In this document: positions 39,290 through 51,200 of the stretch, piece by piece | How positions within the stretch are numbered: the stretch's first letter is position 1 | Layout of the letters: each line of letters begins with the position of its first letter | DNA from: Anaspis maculata | Lineage: Eukaryota > Arthropoda > Insecta > Coleoptera > Scraptiidae | Direction: 5' to 3' | DNA: 64,000 nucleotides | NCBI GenBank assembly: GCA_949128115.1 | Contig: OX421966.1 | Span: 2,666,001 to 2,730,000 of the forward strand | Notes under the pieces: model-generated | Told to the model about the DNA's origin: nothing | Seen by the model: only the letters and a program-made list of their open reading frames with translations | Database searches by the model: none | Program-made: the position numbers and the translations under genes

Positions 39290-42200
39290 AGGGTTTCATG
39301 GGAATTTGAAGGATTGTTGAAGATTTTTACAAGATTGGTAGGAATGTTATTCCTAAAGATTTCTGAAAACTTCTAATGATTCCTGAGAGTTTCTATAGAT
39401 TTTCCAAGATTTTCACGGGATTTCCAGAGATTTGCAAGAATTTTTACCAGATTTTGTAGAGGTCTTTGGGGACTCCCAAAATTTTATATGGATTTCTCAT
39501 TGTTTCAACGGAATTTCTAGAGATTAATGAAGACTTTAGGATTATTTTGACGAGATTTCTGCGGATTTCCGAAGATTTCCAAAAGTTTCTGAGAATCACT
39601 ACGGCATTTCTATGGATTTCCAAAGATCTGTATGGAATTTTTAAGGAATTCTACGAAAATTCTAGAATTTTCCAAAGACTCCCGAAATTTACCAATGATG
39701 ACCAAGTATTTCTGTATATTTCTACGGTTTTTGGAGATTTCTGGAAAGCTCAAGATTTATAAGGAATTTCCAGAATTTTCCGAACGTTTTTATGGGAATT
39801 TTCAGGACTTTGTAGATTGCTACAAAAGTTTTGAATATTTTTAAAGATTTTCACGGGATTTCCAGAGATTTGCAAGAATTTTTACCAGATTTTGAAGAGG
39901 TCTTTGGGGACTCCCACCCAAAATTTCCTATGGATTTCTCATTATATCAACGGAATTTCCAGAAATTAATGAAGACTTGTATGAAATTTCTATCGATTAC
40001 TTGTGATTTATACGAGACTTCTGAACAAGTTTAAGGGACTTCTGAAAATCTACGTGATTTCTAAAAATATTTACGAGATTTATGAGGATTCTTGTGAAAG
40101 TTTCGTGGGATTTTTGAAGAATTCTACGGGATCCCTGGGGGTTCCCAGAGACTCGTTTGAGATTCCTAGGGAATTCTGAATATTTTCTCGGAATTTCCAA
40201 TGATTTCTGGATATTTCTACGGATTTTGTAGGAATTTCCAGAGATTTCGACAAGATTGTTTCAGATCCCTAAAGATTTTTTCACGAGATTTCTGGCAATT
40301 CATAAGGCTCCCGAAAGACTTCTGGAAGATCCCTACAGATTTCTGGAAATTCTTACAGGATTATTTTGACGAGATTCCTGCGGATTTCCGAAGATTTCCA
40401 GAAGATTCTGAGAATCACTACGGCATTTCTAGAGATTTCCAAAGATTTGTATGGAATTTTTAAGGAATTCTACGAAAATTCTAGAATTTTCTAAAGACTC
40501 TTGAAATTTACCAACGATGACCAAGTAACTCCGTATATTTCCACGGTTTTTGGAGATTTCTGAAAGGCTCAAGATTTCTAAGGAATTTCTAGGAATTTCT
40601 GAACGTTTTTATGGAAATTTTCAGGACTTTGTAGAGCCCTACAAAAGTTTTGAATATTTTTGAAGATTTTTACGGGATTTCCAGAGATTTGCAAGAATTT
40701 TTACCAGATTGTGTAGAGATCTAAAATTTTCTATGGATTTCTCATTATTTCAACGGAATTTCTAGAAATTATTGAAGGCTTGTATGAAATTTCTATCGAT
40801 TACTTGTGATTTATACGAGACTTCTGAAAAAGTTCAAGGGACTTCTGAAGATCCAGGTGATTTCTAAAAATATTAACGAGATTTATGAGGATTCTTGTGA
40901 AACTTTCGTGGAATTTGTGAAGAATTCTACGGGATATCTGGGGGTTCCCGGAGACTCGTTTGAGATTCCTAGGAAATTCTGAATATTTTCTCGGAATTTT
41001 CAATGATTTCTGGATATTTCTACGAATTTTGTAGGAATTTCCAGAGATTTCGACAAGATTGTTTCAGATCTCTGAAGATTTTTTCACGAGATTTCTGAAA
41101 ATTCATAAGGCTCCCGAAAGACTTCTGGAAGATACCTACTGATTTCTGGAAATTCTTACAGGATTATTTTGACGAGATTCCTGCGGATTTCCGAAGATTT
41201 CCAAAAGTTTCTGAAAATCACTACGGCAATTCTATGGATTTCCAAAGATCTGTATGGAATTTTTAAGGAATTCTACGAAAATTCTAGAATTTTCCAAAGA
41301 CTCCTGAAATTTACCAATGATTACCAAGTATTTCTGTATATTTCTACGGTTTTTGGAGATTTCTAAAAGGCTCAAGATTTCTAAGGAATTTCTAGGAATT
41401 TCCGAACGTTTTTATGGAAATTTTCAGGACTTTGTAGATTGCTACAAAAGTTTTGAATATTTTTAAAGATTTTCACGGGATTTCCAGAGATTTGCAAGAA
41501 TTTTTACCAGATTTTGAAGAAGTCTTTGGGGACTCCCACCCAAAATTTCCTATGGATTTCTCATTATTTCAACGGAATTTCCAGAAATTAATGAAGACTT
41601 GTATGAAATTTCTATCGATTACTTGTGATTTATACAAGACTTCTGAACAAGTTTAAGGGACTTCTGAAAATCTACGTGATTTCTAAAAATATTTACGAGA
41701 TTTATGAGGATTCTTGTGAAAGTTTCGTGGGATTTTTGAAGAATTCTACGGGATCCCTGGGGGTTCCCGGAGATTCGTTTGAGATTCCTAGAGAATTCTG
41801 AATATTTCCTCGGAATTTTCAAGGATTTATGGATATTTCTACGGATTTTGTGAGAATTCCCAGATATTTCGACAAGATTGTTTCAGATCTCTAAAGATTT
41901 TTTCACGAGATTACTGGAAATTTATAAGCTCCCGAAAGACTTCAACAAGCTCCCGATACAGATTTCTGGAAATTTTTACAGGATTATTTCGACGAGATTT
42001 CTGCGGATTTCCAAGGATTTCCGAAAGTTTCTGAGAATCACTACGGGATTTCTAGGGATTTCCAAAGATCTGTATGGAATTTTCAAGGATTTCTACGAAA
42101 ATTCTAGAATTTTCTAGAGACTTCTGAAATTAACCTACGATTACCAAGTATTTCTGTATATTTCTACGGTTTTTGGAGATTTCTGAAAAGCTCAAGATTT

Positions 42201-42995
42201 CTAAGGAATTTCTAGGAATTTCCGAACGTTTTTATGGAAATTTTCAGGATTTTGTAGATTCCTACAAAAGTTTTGAATAGTTTTCAAGATTTTTACGGGA
42301 TTTCCAGAGATTTGCAAGAATTTTTACCAGATTTTGTAGAGATCTTTGGGGACTCCCACCCAAAATTTTAAATGGATTTCTTATTATTTCAACGGAATTT
42401 CTAGAAATTAATGAAGGCTTGTATGAAATTTCTATCGATTACTTGTGATTTATACGAGACTTCTGAAAAAGTTTGAGGGACTGCTGAAGATCTACGTGAT
42501 TTCTAAAAATATTTACGAGATTCATGAGGATTCTTGTGAAACTTTCGTGGGATTTTTGAAGAATTCTACGGGATCCCTGGGGGTTCCCGGAGACTCGTTT
42601 GAAATTCCTAGGGAATTCTGAATATTTTCTCGGAATTTTCAATGATTTCTGGATATTTCTACGGATTTTGTAGGAATTTCCAGAGATTTCGACAAGATTG
42701 TTTCAGATCTCCAAAGATTTTTTCACGAGATTTCTGAAAATTCATAAGGCTCCCGGAAGACTTCTGGAAGATGCCTACTGATTTCTGGAAATTCTTACAG
42801 GATTATTTTGACGAGATTTTATGAAAATTCTTGAATTTTCTAAAGACTTCTGATATTAACCAATGATCACCAAGTATTTCTGTATATTTCTCCGGTTTTC
42901 GGGGATTTCTAAAAGGCTCAAGATTTCTGAGGAATTTCTGGGAATTTCCGAACGTTTTTATGGAGATTTTCAGGACTTTGTAGATTTCTACAAAT
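39290..42995. repeat. Approximately 810-bp higher-order tandem repeat of GATTTC words
   Basis: The basic words are degenerate 12-16 base motifs such as GGGATTTCCAGAGATTT and AAGATTTCTG. They are organised in a higher-order unit: the segment around CACGGGATTTCCAGAGATTT recurs near 39843, 40661, 41463 and 42281, 802-818 bases apart, preceded by a partial unit from about 39400. Minus-strand frames of 67 codons at 39997-40200, 40800-41003, 41619-41822 and 42439-42642 are copies produced by the periodicity. The strand asymmetry (purine words GGATTT, few complementary words) is marked. Confidence 0.9.
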
Positions 42996-43789
42996 CTAAT
43001 TTAGGATCTTGGGTCGCTTTCTCAAAAAGTTCATTAACGTAGAAAATAGGGGGTATAATATGAGTGACTCGCCAATATCTACGCCACTGGACTATCTCCG
43101 ATCAAAGTGATGGATTTTCTCATGGAGCTAAGCATTCAAGAATCACCGATATCAATTCTTGAAGCAATATCTCAAACGGTGTAAAAAATAGAATTTTTAG
43201 TAACAAAAATGATTTCAATTCGTATTTGTGTTTGGAGTTTTCAAACTCAAATATCTCAAAAATAAAGCCTCAAATCAAAATTTACTAAGAGTAACTTTTT
43301 CTTTGGAATTGAATGCAAAATCAAGAATTTGGGTCGCTTCCAAACATTTTGAAGTTTGAACGCCACAGTGAACTGCATGATGGGTATGAAACTAGAAATC
43401 GTCATAACTTCCGTCAAGATTTTCTGAGATTAAGTAGAACTCAGAAATCTACAAATTATTAGGCTCTAACATTACATTACAATGCATTGCCAGATGCATT
43501 TAAATATCTATCACCAGAATCCTTCAAAATCCAGATAAAGGACATTTTAATATCAAATTCCTTCTGTTCATACGAAGAATTTTTGAGTTATAAATTTTAA
43601 ATTTATAAATAATTGTATGTTATTGAATTGTTGTTTGTTGAAGTATGACCTGTGAATGTACCGTGAAATATATCCCATGTACAAAGTCATCAATAAAGCT
43701 GTATTGTATTTCTCAAAATTTTGATTTGCGTAAAAATAGGGAGGTTAATGGGGGCGAACCTCCCAATATCTACGCCACTGGAGTCACTC
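42996..43789. other. No gene seen; repeat-derived AT-rich DNA
   Basis: The segment around AAATATCTCAAAAATAAAGCC (43251-43271) is similar to 44658-44680, suggesting fragments of the same hairpin family. The phrase CCAATATCTACGCCACTGGA occurs at 43071-43090 and again at 43763-43782 as a direct repeat. No coding signal. Confidence 0.5.
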
Positions 43790-44290
43790 GGAAAAAGTCA
43801 TCTCAAGCTGTTGATATAAATGTATTGAAGGATCACCTGTGTCAAATTTGAACAAAATCGGTTGAACGGTGTGGGAGTTATTTAGAAAAAACGGTTTTTT
43901 GAATCCAAATTTGAAGGGCTATATCTTTGTTATTTTTCATTTTTGAAAACATTTTTCTGAATAAAGTCTCCTTATTTTTCGATTTTCTATCGATTGCTGA
44001 AGTTTCCGGATTTAAACCTCGGACACCCTGTACGGGGTGTCCCGAAATTAATGCAACAAAATTTACAGGGAGATAGACAATTGAAAAATAAGGGGACTTA
44101 CTCAATGAAAATACTCTCGCAAACGTAATAACGGAGATACAGGCCTTCAAAGTTGGTTTTTCAAAACAGTTTTTCTTGCATAACTTCTGAACCGTTGAAC
44201 CGATTTTATTCAAATTTGAACCAAAGTTTACTGAAATAGCTCTCTATCAAACAATGATAACGCATTTCATCAAACATTTTCAGGGGCGAA
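43790..44290. mobile_element. Hairpin element centred near 44036
   Basis: The centre is ACACCCTGTACGGGGTGT. Blocks on the left (AAAATCGGTTGAACGGT, AAATTTGAAGGG, CTCCTTATTTTTCGATTTTC) recur inverted on the right (GAAAAATAAGGGGAC, TTCAAAGTTGG, ACCGTTGAACCGATTTT). Arms are about 240 bases. The ACAGGGTGTCCC-like centre is the outer end motif of other elements here (48782, 50597), so this may be two such ends joined head to head. Confidence 0.7.
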
Positions 44291-44379
44291 GATAATAGGG
44301 GGTATCTTCCCCTTTTTTCCCTTATTTTTCATCCCCTTAAAATTATTTTTGAAAAATTGTTGCAACTTTTGGATTTCAC

Positions 44380-44760
44380 GTTCAATTTAGAGAAAAAAGT
44401 TACTCATGCAAAAATTTCATTTGAGGCTTCATTTTTGAGATATTTGGGTTTGAAACTTCGGAGAACATCTCGAAAACACCACTTTCAATGCCTTAAAAAT
44501 TACAATTCAAGAAAACTCAAGATTCCTCAACTGGAATAAGTTTTCTAGGTGTTTCAAGTTGATAAACTACCATTTTTGCTAAGAAACATGGAGTTTTCAG
44601 AAAAAACAAATTGGGCCCTGAAAAGTGGGGATTTTGAGATGTTCTCCGAAGTTTCAAACCCAAATATCTCAAAAATGAAGCCTTCAATCAAAATTTTGCA
44701 AGAGTAACTTTTTCTCTAAATTGGACGTTGAATTCAAAAATTGCGACAATTTGAAACTCA
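44380..44760. mobile_element. Smaller inverted repeat centred near 44570
   Basis: GAGAAAAAAGTTACTCATGC, GAGGCTTCATTTTTGAGATA and TTTGAAACTTCGGAGAACAT on the left face TGTTCTCCGAAGTTTCAAAC, ATATCTCAAAAATGAAGCC and AGAGTAACTTTTTCTC on the right. The following DNA (44790-45000) matches parts of the arms of the 48.8-50.6 kb palindrome (AAGTTGTTGACGGGAATCG). Confidence 0.65.
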
Positions 44761-45039
44761 CATTTGAAGAAAAAACACTAGGAAATGCCGTCGTCCTTCA
44801 GGGGTTTCCGATGCGACTAAAAAAGTTGTTGACGGGAATCGATTTTATTTTATTTTTGTCGTCAAGTAGAAAAGGAAAAGAAAATGAACGAGCAGTGCTT
44901 TCAATTTTGAAAATTTCCAAAAAAAATTTAAAATTTTTGATTTTGATTTTTGAAAATTCTAAAACCAGATACCATCGACAATGCATCTTTCTTCAAGGAA
45001 GTCGCATGCTAAATTTGAACGATCTAGGATCTTGGGTCC

Positions 45040-45890
45040 TAAACGATTTTTACGGGATTACCAGGGATTTCTACAGAGTTTCTGAGTATTCATGTGAGAA
45101 TTTCTAGGTGTTTCTCGAGGCTCTCTTGGAATCTCTACGAGGATTGTAGAGATCTCCTGAAGATTAGTGTAAGATGTCTAACATTTTCTGAGAATTTGTG
45201 AGAATTTCCATGGATTTTTTGAGTTTTTACGGGATTTCCAGATATTTCCAAAAATCTCTACGAGATTTGTAGAGATTTCCAGATTTCTATTCAAGATTAC
45301 TAGGGATTACTGAAGTTTGAGATTGCTAAGTATCTTTGAGAATTTATAGGGCGTTCTAAAGATTTCTGTGGGATTTGTGAGAATTTGTTAACATTTCTAC
45401 GAGATTTTCAGGGATTTCCGGAAATTTCTTCGAGATCTCCAACAATTTGCAAGAGTTTTTTTTGGGATTTCTGGAGATTTGTATGAGATTTGTGATTTGT
45501 AGGGATTTCTACGATAATTCTCGGAAAAGATTTCTGAAGATTACCAATAACTACAAGAATTTCTTGTGACTTTTCATGATTTTTACGAGAATTCGAGCGA
45601 TTTCCAAAAATCTCTACAGGATTTTTACGGATTCCTGGAGATCTGTATGGAATTTCTAGGAATTTTTCAAAAAGTTCATGAGAATTTTGAGGATTTTCAA
45701 AGATTTCTGCAAGATTAGTCGAGAGTTCTGAAGATTTCTAAAGATTTCTGAGAACTTCTGGGAAGTTCCAAAGATTTCTACAGCTACAGGATTTCTAAAA
45801 ATTACCATGGGATTTCTAGGGATTTCTGAATATTCTTCTACAAGATTTTCAGCGACTTTCAGAGATTTTAACGAGATTTTTATTGCGATA
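45040..45890. repeat. Second GATTTC-word degenerate repeat block
   Basis: The words GGGATTTCTAGG, GAGATTTCCAG and GATTTCTG are as in 39290-42995, but without the 810-base higher-order period. It may be an older or disrupted piece of the same satellite. Confidence 0.75.
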
Positions 45891-46344
45891 TCATCAATAA
45901 AGTGATTTCATTGTAACCTTTGCATTCCACAGCTTCTCGAATAATACCATCGCTGGAATGATTAGGTAGTTATGTGTTTTGTATTTTAAATAAGAGAGAG
46001 TGCTTTCTTCAAAATGTGATAAAATGGAATAAAGTAATAATTGTACGGAATTATTTTCGGAGAGAGTCAAAGGTTCTTTCGCATTCACTTACTACTCGAA
46101 GGTGTTTTATTCTGGCCTTGATCTGAGATCTCTAGCCACGAAGGATCAGTATTATTGGTGGTGATTTTGTAGTTACAAGTCAACTTTACGGTTCTAGTTG
46201 CAGATTGAAAAACAAAATTTCACAGTGTGATCTGACTCTCATTGAAGAAGGCCAAAAGGGAAAATAATGTTTCACGACATATCTGTGCTAATATGTGAAG
46301 GTAACTGGTGGGCAGATGAATTCCTAGAGTCAATAGTTAAGTCA
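45891..46344. other. No gene seen
   Basis: AT-rich DNA without exon-like frames or recognisable repeats. A 64-codon minus-strand frame (45894-46088) has no family resemblance. Confidence 0.45.
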
Positions 46345-46552
46345 TTAGTCTCTTACGCGGGCCCTCATGCATTTTGCAAGAAGAAATCAGGTGGTTCAAG
46401 TCACGAACGATTTCGCTATCGCAGTCGCATACCGGAGTTTCTTCTATTCCTGTTATGAACCAATGTAGCGGGTGTTCGCCGGCTACACTTTGGTCTGGGA
46501 ATATCCCACTCCTCAAGTAGGGTGACAGTACTTTTGCCACTGTGGGGTTCAA
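46345..46552 (-). pseudogene. C-terminal Cys/His tail of a non-LTR retrotransposon, minus strand
   Basis: The minus-strand frame contains VCDCDSEIVRDLNHLISSCK. The CxC...H....C spacing is the terminal zinc-knuckle-like motif at the end of many Jockey/CR1-like pol proteins; a related, better preserved tail is at 60377-60702 on the plus strand. Only this short piece remains. Confidence 0.5.
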
Positions 46553-47362
46553 ATAGGTATAGCGATTGTTAACTTGATATTGCGAAAATTTCCCAATGTG
46601 TTGTCCATGTACTCACAATCATTTTTCTCAAAACGCTAATGGCGTCACAAAAGGTAATTTCTTCCGCAACCTTTCAGCTCCCTTAATCAGTTTCCTCCCT
46701 GGCAATGTCACGATTCACCATACGGCTTTATGAAAAATCGCACCTCGGCCCCTCCGCAGCCGTCTGGTATGCCACTGGTGCATTACACTTCCTTTGAACT
46801 ATTGCATTGGGTTCCTCGACATTGAAAATATAAAGTCCAATGAAAAAATCACCTAAAAACCACCAACTATAAAAATGATAACTTCTTGTACCTTCGACCT
46901 CCCACAGAAAAAATGCCAAGCCTTACACAGATAGGGACTTTTAGTACGTTGTTCCCCATGAAATTCTGAAGGGATCCTCAAATTTTCAGATTTTCCTTAA
47001 TCAATGCCGGGTTTCATCAAAATTTTGCAAAAACCTGGCAACTCCAGACGGTGAAAAAGATAGGAAGTGCACAAATATGAAGCTCCTTAGGGGAGGTTCG
47101 ATTCTCAAATCCACAAATGCGGGGTCAACGGTTGATTATTGATGATATGAAGAATAGAGGACGCTACAATGAAAGCTAAACGCAATAAAATTGTCTGAGG
47201 GACGAAAAAGGGGAACATAAACAGTGCTGTTGGCTAGATCATACAGAGATAATCCCGGGTCAGTTTACTGCTTGAATCCCACGAGCCGCGTGGATCGCAC
47301 GCCACTGGGATTGAAAGTAGACGAAGCTGTTTTGGGAACTGGCGCGAACTTAAATCTAGAAC
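46553..47362. other. No gene seen
   Basis: No recognisable protein or repeat. The stretch ends near CAGGTAAG-like sequence on the minus strand, next to the LTR. Confidence 0.45.
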
Positions 47363-47789
47363 TTACCTGTTTCTCTCCGACGATGGTGTAGAATGCTGCA
47401 GATGGCTTGCAGACAGACCTGAACCAGGGAGGCACCACCAGAGGAACGAGACAACCCTTGGCACGGAAACAGGAACAACACAGAAGAAGAAATACAGTCC
47501 GAAAAGAGTAGCACTACACTGATGAGACCACGTCAGAATCCACGAAAAAAAATAGCCAGGCCACGAGACACTTGAAATGTTCGATGGTAGTCCAGCGTGT
47601 TTTAGATCAGAAAGTGTCTCTCTCTGAAAAACCGAGCGTACCGATAAACGACAAAAAACGCTTATCGCTCGAGTAAAAACACTCCTAGGTAGCAGGAAAT
47701 GAATAGCCATATAAATTATATTTCACCTGTTACGGCAGAAAACTTGGAAGATAATAGTATGATCAAATAAATATAAGAGGGCCGTAACA
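47363..47789 (-). mobile_element. LTR of a Gypsy-type element, minus strand (low end uncertain)
   Basis: Read on the minus strand, a purine-rich tract ending GAGGTTGGAGGGAGAAC (47790-47808) is followed by TGTTACGGCCCTC, an LTR start, and a TATA-like CTTATATTTATT. The start is also inverted-repeated 60 bases later (GCCGTAACA). The low end is set near 47363, where an AACAGGTAAG follows, but no matching second LTR is in the window. The 115-codon minus-strand frame across it is probably fortuitous. Confidence 0.5.
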
Positions 47790-48110
47790 GTTCTCCCTCC
47801 AACCTCGGTAAGGTTTTTCAGGGAAAAACCGGGGAAGATTAATTTATCACACTAAAGAGAGGGGATTCAAAATACCAGATCTTTTAGCGTACCTCCAGGA
47901 GCTACAATTATTACTCCCTTCACTGAACAGAGATCGGAGGTTATCTAGGGTCTGGCCTGGCTACAAGTTTCTCACAGTAAAATGACGGAAGATATTGATA
48001 AAATAGAAACGTGAATTAGAAAAAAAATTAAAATGTGGCAAGTACACACAAGGAAGGATAGAAGACCACTGGAGAGACCTCAGGAACCATCTACTGGAAA
48101 AGTTTGACCT
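47790..48110 (-). mobile_element. Polypurine tract and 3' region of the same Gypsy-type element
   Basis: The polypurine tract lies at 47790-47808 (minus strand). The rest shares words with 37436-37910 (GAGGTTATCT, GTCTGGCC, GAAGACCACTGGAGAGACCT), which lies just downstream of the minus-strand Gypsy pol remnant. That supports one family with two truncated copies in the window. Confidence 0.5.
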
Positions 48111-48259
48111 TGGAGTGGAATATTTTGAGAGATATCATAAACATTTCTGCGATAAAAACGTTTTTATTTCGTCAAAAAATAGTTTTTCCCCATCAATAAA
48201 AAACCAGAAATTTACCATCTTTGATAATTATTATCTCAGAAAGTATCAGTTCAAGAGGT

Positions 48260-51200
48260 GTACAGGTGTTCACGATAAAATTCACCCCCCCTCTAGGAGA
48301 TTCCCCTTTGAGATATTTTGAAAAACTAAAATCTTTTTCTCAACGATTTTTCCCAGGGATTTTGAATCGATCGTCTAAGAAGTTTTTAGTTGGCACCGTA
48401 TACAGGGTGTGAAATGTGACTTTTTTATTTTAAATGCAACACCCTATATTTTATCACGTCATTTGATGAAGCCTTTCTTCCTGATTACAAAAATATATGA
48501 CATCTATGATTTATTTTGACACGGAAGCTGTCAAAAAAAATAATAAAATGGGTGGTCAAATAAATTAAAAATTGCAAATTACGCTACACCCTGTATTAGG
48601 AACGAATTAGACCATTTATCCATGCAGAGTTGAATTCTGCAGACAAAATGCTGCGAGAATAACTTTTTTTAAGTGAACTGTAGAAACCAAAGCCATCTTG
48701 CCGCGAAACAGAATTATTTGACTACCTATTTTATTATTTTTCCGACAACTTACTTGTCAAAATAAATCACAAGTGTCATATATACAGGGTGTCCCATAAT
48801 TAGCGTGCAATACTTCACCAGCAGATTCTGCGACCCAAACTAAGAAAAAAAGTTCCCATAAACATAGGTCGAAAAATGCTTCATAAGCGAGCTACAGCCC
48901 TCTAAAAGTGGTACCCTGAAGATGGTTTTTATTCAATATCTGCGAAACTGTTAACAGCAGAATCATGAAATTTAGCACATCGGCCAATCTTTTCATGTCC
49001 AATAATATTTGATAATAACAATTTCAAAATTCTTTCCAGAAATGGGTCAGACTGTGGGGGGTGGGGGGTAAAATCACCCCAACTTTTTCAAGTGCTGTTT
49101 TTTTGCAACTTCAGCATAAAATTAAGAAACCCCAAAGCATTTTGCGATAAAAATGTCCCCTTGTTCAACTTCGATAGGAAGCACCGTTCTCGAGTAAAAT
49201 CGATTTGAAACTTACCCTACATGTCATAAAAATTCATAATGAAAATTACAAAAAAAAATAAAAATTGAGCGTAGCCCATGGAACACGACTTCTATGTTTA
49301 GGAAAAAAGCTCATTACAGAAGCCATACACGAAGTGCATGTCTGCCAGCTCTTGGTTTTTGAAACGTTCCATTTTTACAAAACAGTACCCGCAATAAAAG
49401 TTCTTTAATTAGCTTTAAGGGGTTTCTGATTCGACTAAAGAAGTTGTTGACGGGAACCGGTCTTATTTTATTTTTTTCGTCAAGTAAAAACTCCTCCAAA
49501 AAGAAAATGTACGGGCACTACTATCAAATTTTGGAAATTTCCAAAAAAAATTGAAAATTTTTGATTTTGATTTTTGAAAATTAGAAAACTAGATAGCATC
49601 GACAATGCATCTTTCCCCAAGAAAGTCGCACGCCAAATTTGAATTTTCTATTTTCAAAAAAAAGGGTACCAAAAATGATTTCTCGTAGACATGAAAAAGT
49701 GAATTAGTAGAAATCATTTTTGGTACCTTTTTTTTAAATAGAAAGTTCAAATTTGGCATGCGACTTTCTTGGGGGAAGATGCATTGTCGATGCTATCTAG
49801 TTTTTGAATTTTCAAAAATCAAAATCAAAAATTTTAAATTTTTTTTTTAAATTTGCAAAATTTGAAAACAATGCCCGTACATTTTTTTCTTGGAGGAGTT
49901 TAAGAAAAAAATAAAATAAAACCTATTCCCGTCAACAACTTTTTTAGTCGTATCAAAAACCTTTTTTTTTTTTTTTTTTTTTTGGGCTTCAGGCCTGGTT
50001 TGTCCTATTAGCCCTAAAACCCCTTAAACACACTGTAACTTATTTCATGAATCTGTCACCCTGTCTTAATTATTTTCCCCCAATCATAGTAGTCGTGTCC
50101 CATGGCCTACGCTCAATTTTTTTCTTTTTGTAATTTCATTATGAATTTTTATGACAGGTAGGGTAATTTTCAAATCGATTTTACTCGAGAACGGTGCTTC
50201 CTATCGGAGTTGAGCAGGAGGACTTTTTTTATGCAAAATGCTTTGACGTTTCATAACTTTGTACTAAAGTTGCAAAAAAACGACACTTGAAAAAGTTGGG
50301 GTGATTTTACCCCCTACCCCCCACAGTCTGACCCATTTCTGGATAGAATTTTGAAATTATTATTATTGCATATTATTAGACATCAAAAGATTGGCCAATG
50401 TGCAAAATTTCATGATTCTGCTGTCAACAGTTTCGAAAATATTGAATAAAAACCATCTTCAGGGTACTACTTTTAGAGGGCTGTAGCTCGCTTATGAAGC
50501 ATTTTTCGACCTATGTTTATAGGAACTTTTTTTCTTATTTTCAGCCGTAGAATCTGCTGGTGAAGTATTGCACGCTAATTATGGGACACCCTGTATATAT
50601 TTGTAATCAGAAAAAAGGCTCCACCAAATTTAGTCCAGTAAAATGAGGCGATTTTTAGGCCAAAGTTGGAACAAATTAGGGGCAGGATGAAAAAAATATG
50701 ACGATGTAGAGAATAAAAAACTGAATAAGAAAAACCAAACTTCCATTTCCAGTCATCCCGGGAACCATGGAAAAAAAATGGAGAAAATGGAAAAACATGC
50801 GCCGCGATCTTTCTTTTGAAACGGTGAGAGAACGGTGAAAGATGTGTAAAAACTGTCAGGGACAACGTTGTAGGGAATTCAATAATCTACAAAAAAGTCC
50901 CTGGAGGCATATGTCTAATTTCTTTGGTTTAGCCGTTTATCGCAGTCAAAGTTGCGCGCCGGTCTAGTGAAGTGAAAAAACTGTCCGCGTGACTTTCCTT
51001 CTTGGATGCTGTGAGAACGACAAGAGATATCAAAAAATTGTGAGCGACAAAGTTGTAGAAAATTGAATGCTTCACTAGAAAATCTTCAAGGCAAATTATT
51101 ATCACTCTAGTTCAGCTGTGAACCACGTTCGAAGTTGCGTGACAATCCTGTTGATAAAGTGGTTCTTCTGGAAAACTTACAAAAACCCTAGACTCGATGA

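Noticed and set aside
39997..42642. Four similar 67-residue minus-strand ORFs as a tandem gene family
   Set aside because: They recur at the 803-820 base period of a low-complexity satellite, and similar frames occur on the plus strand; codon pattern follows the GATTTC words.
47363..47710. 115-codon minus-strand ORF as a membrane protein
   Set aside because: It lies inside sequence that follows a polypurine tract and TGTTACGG start, so it is read as LTR DNA.
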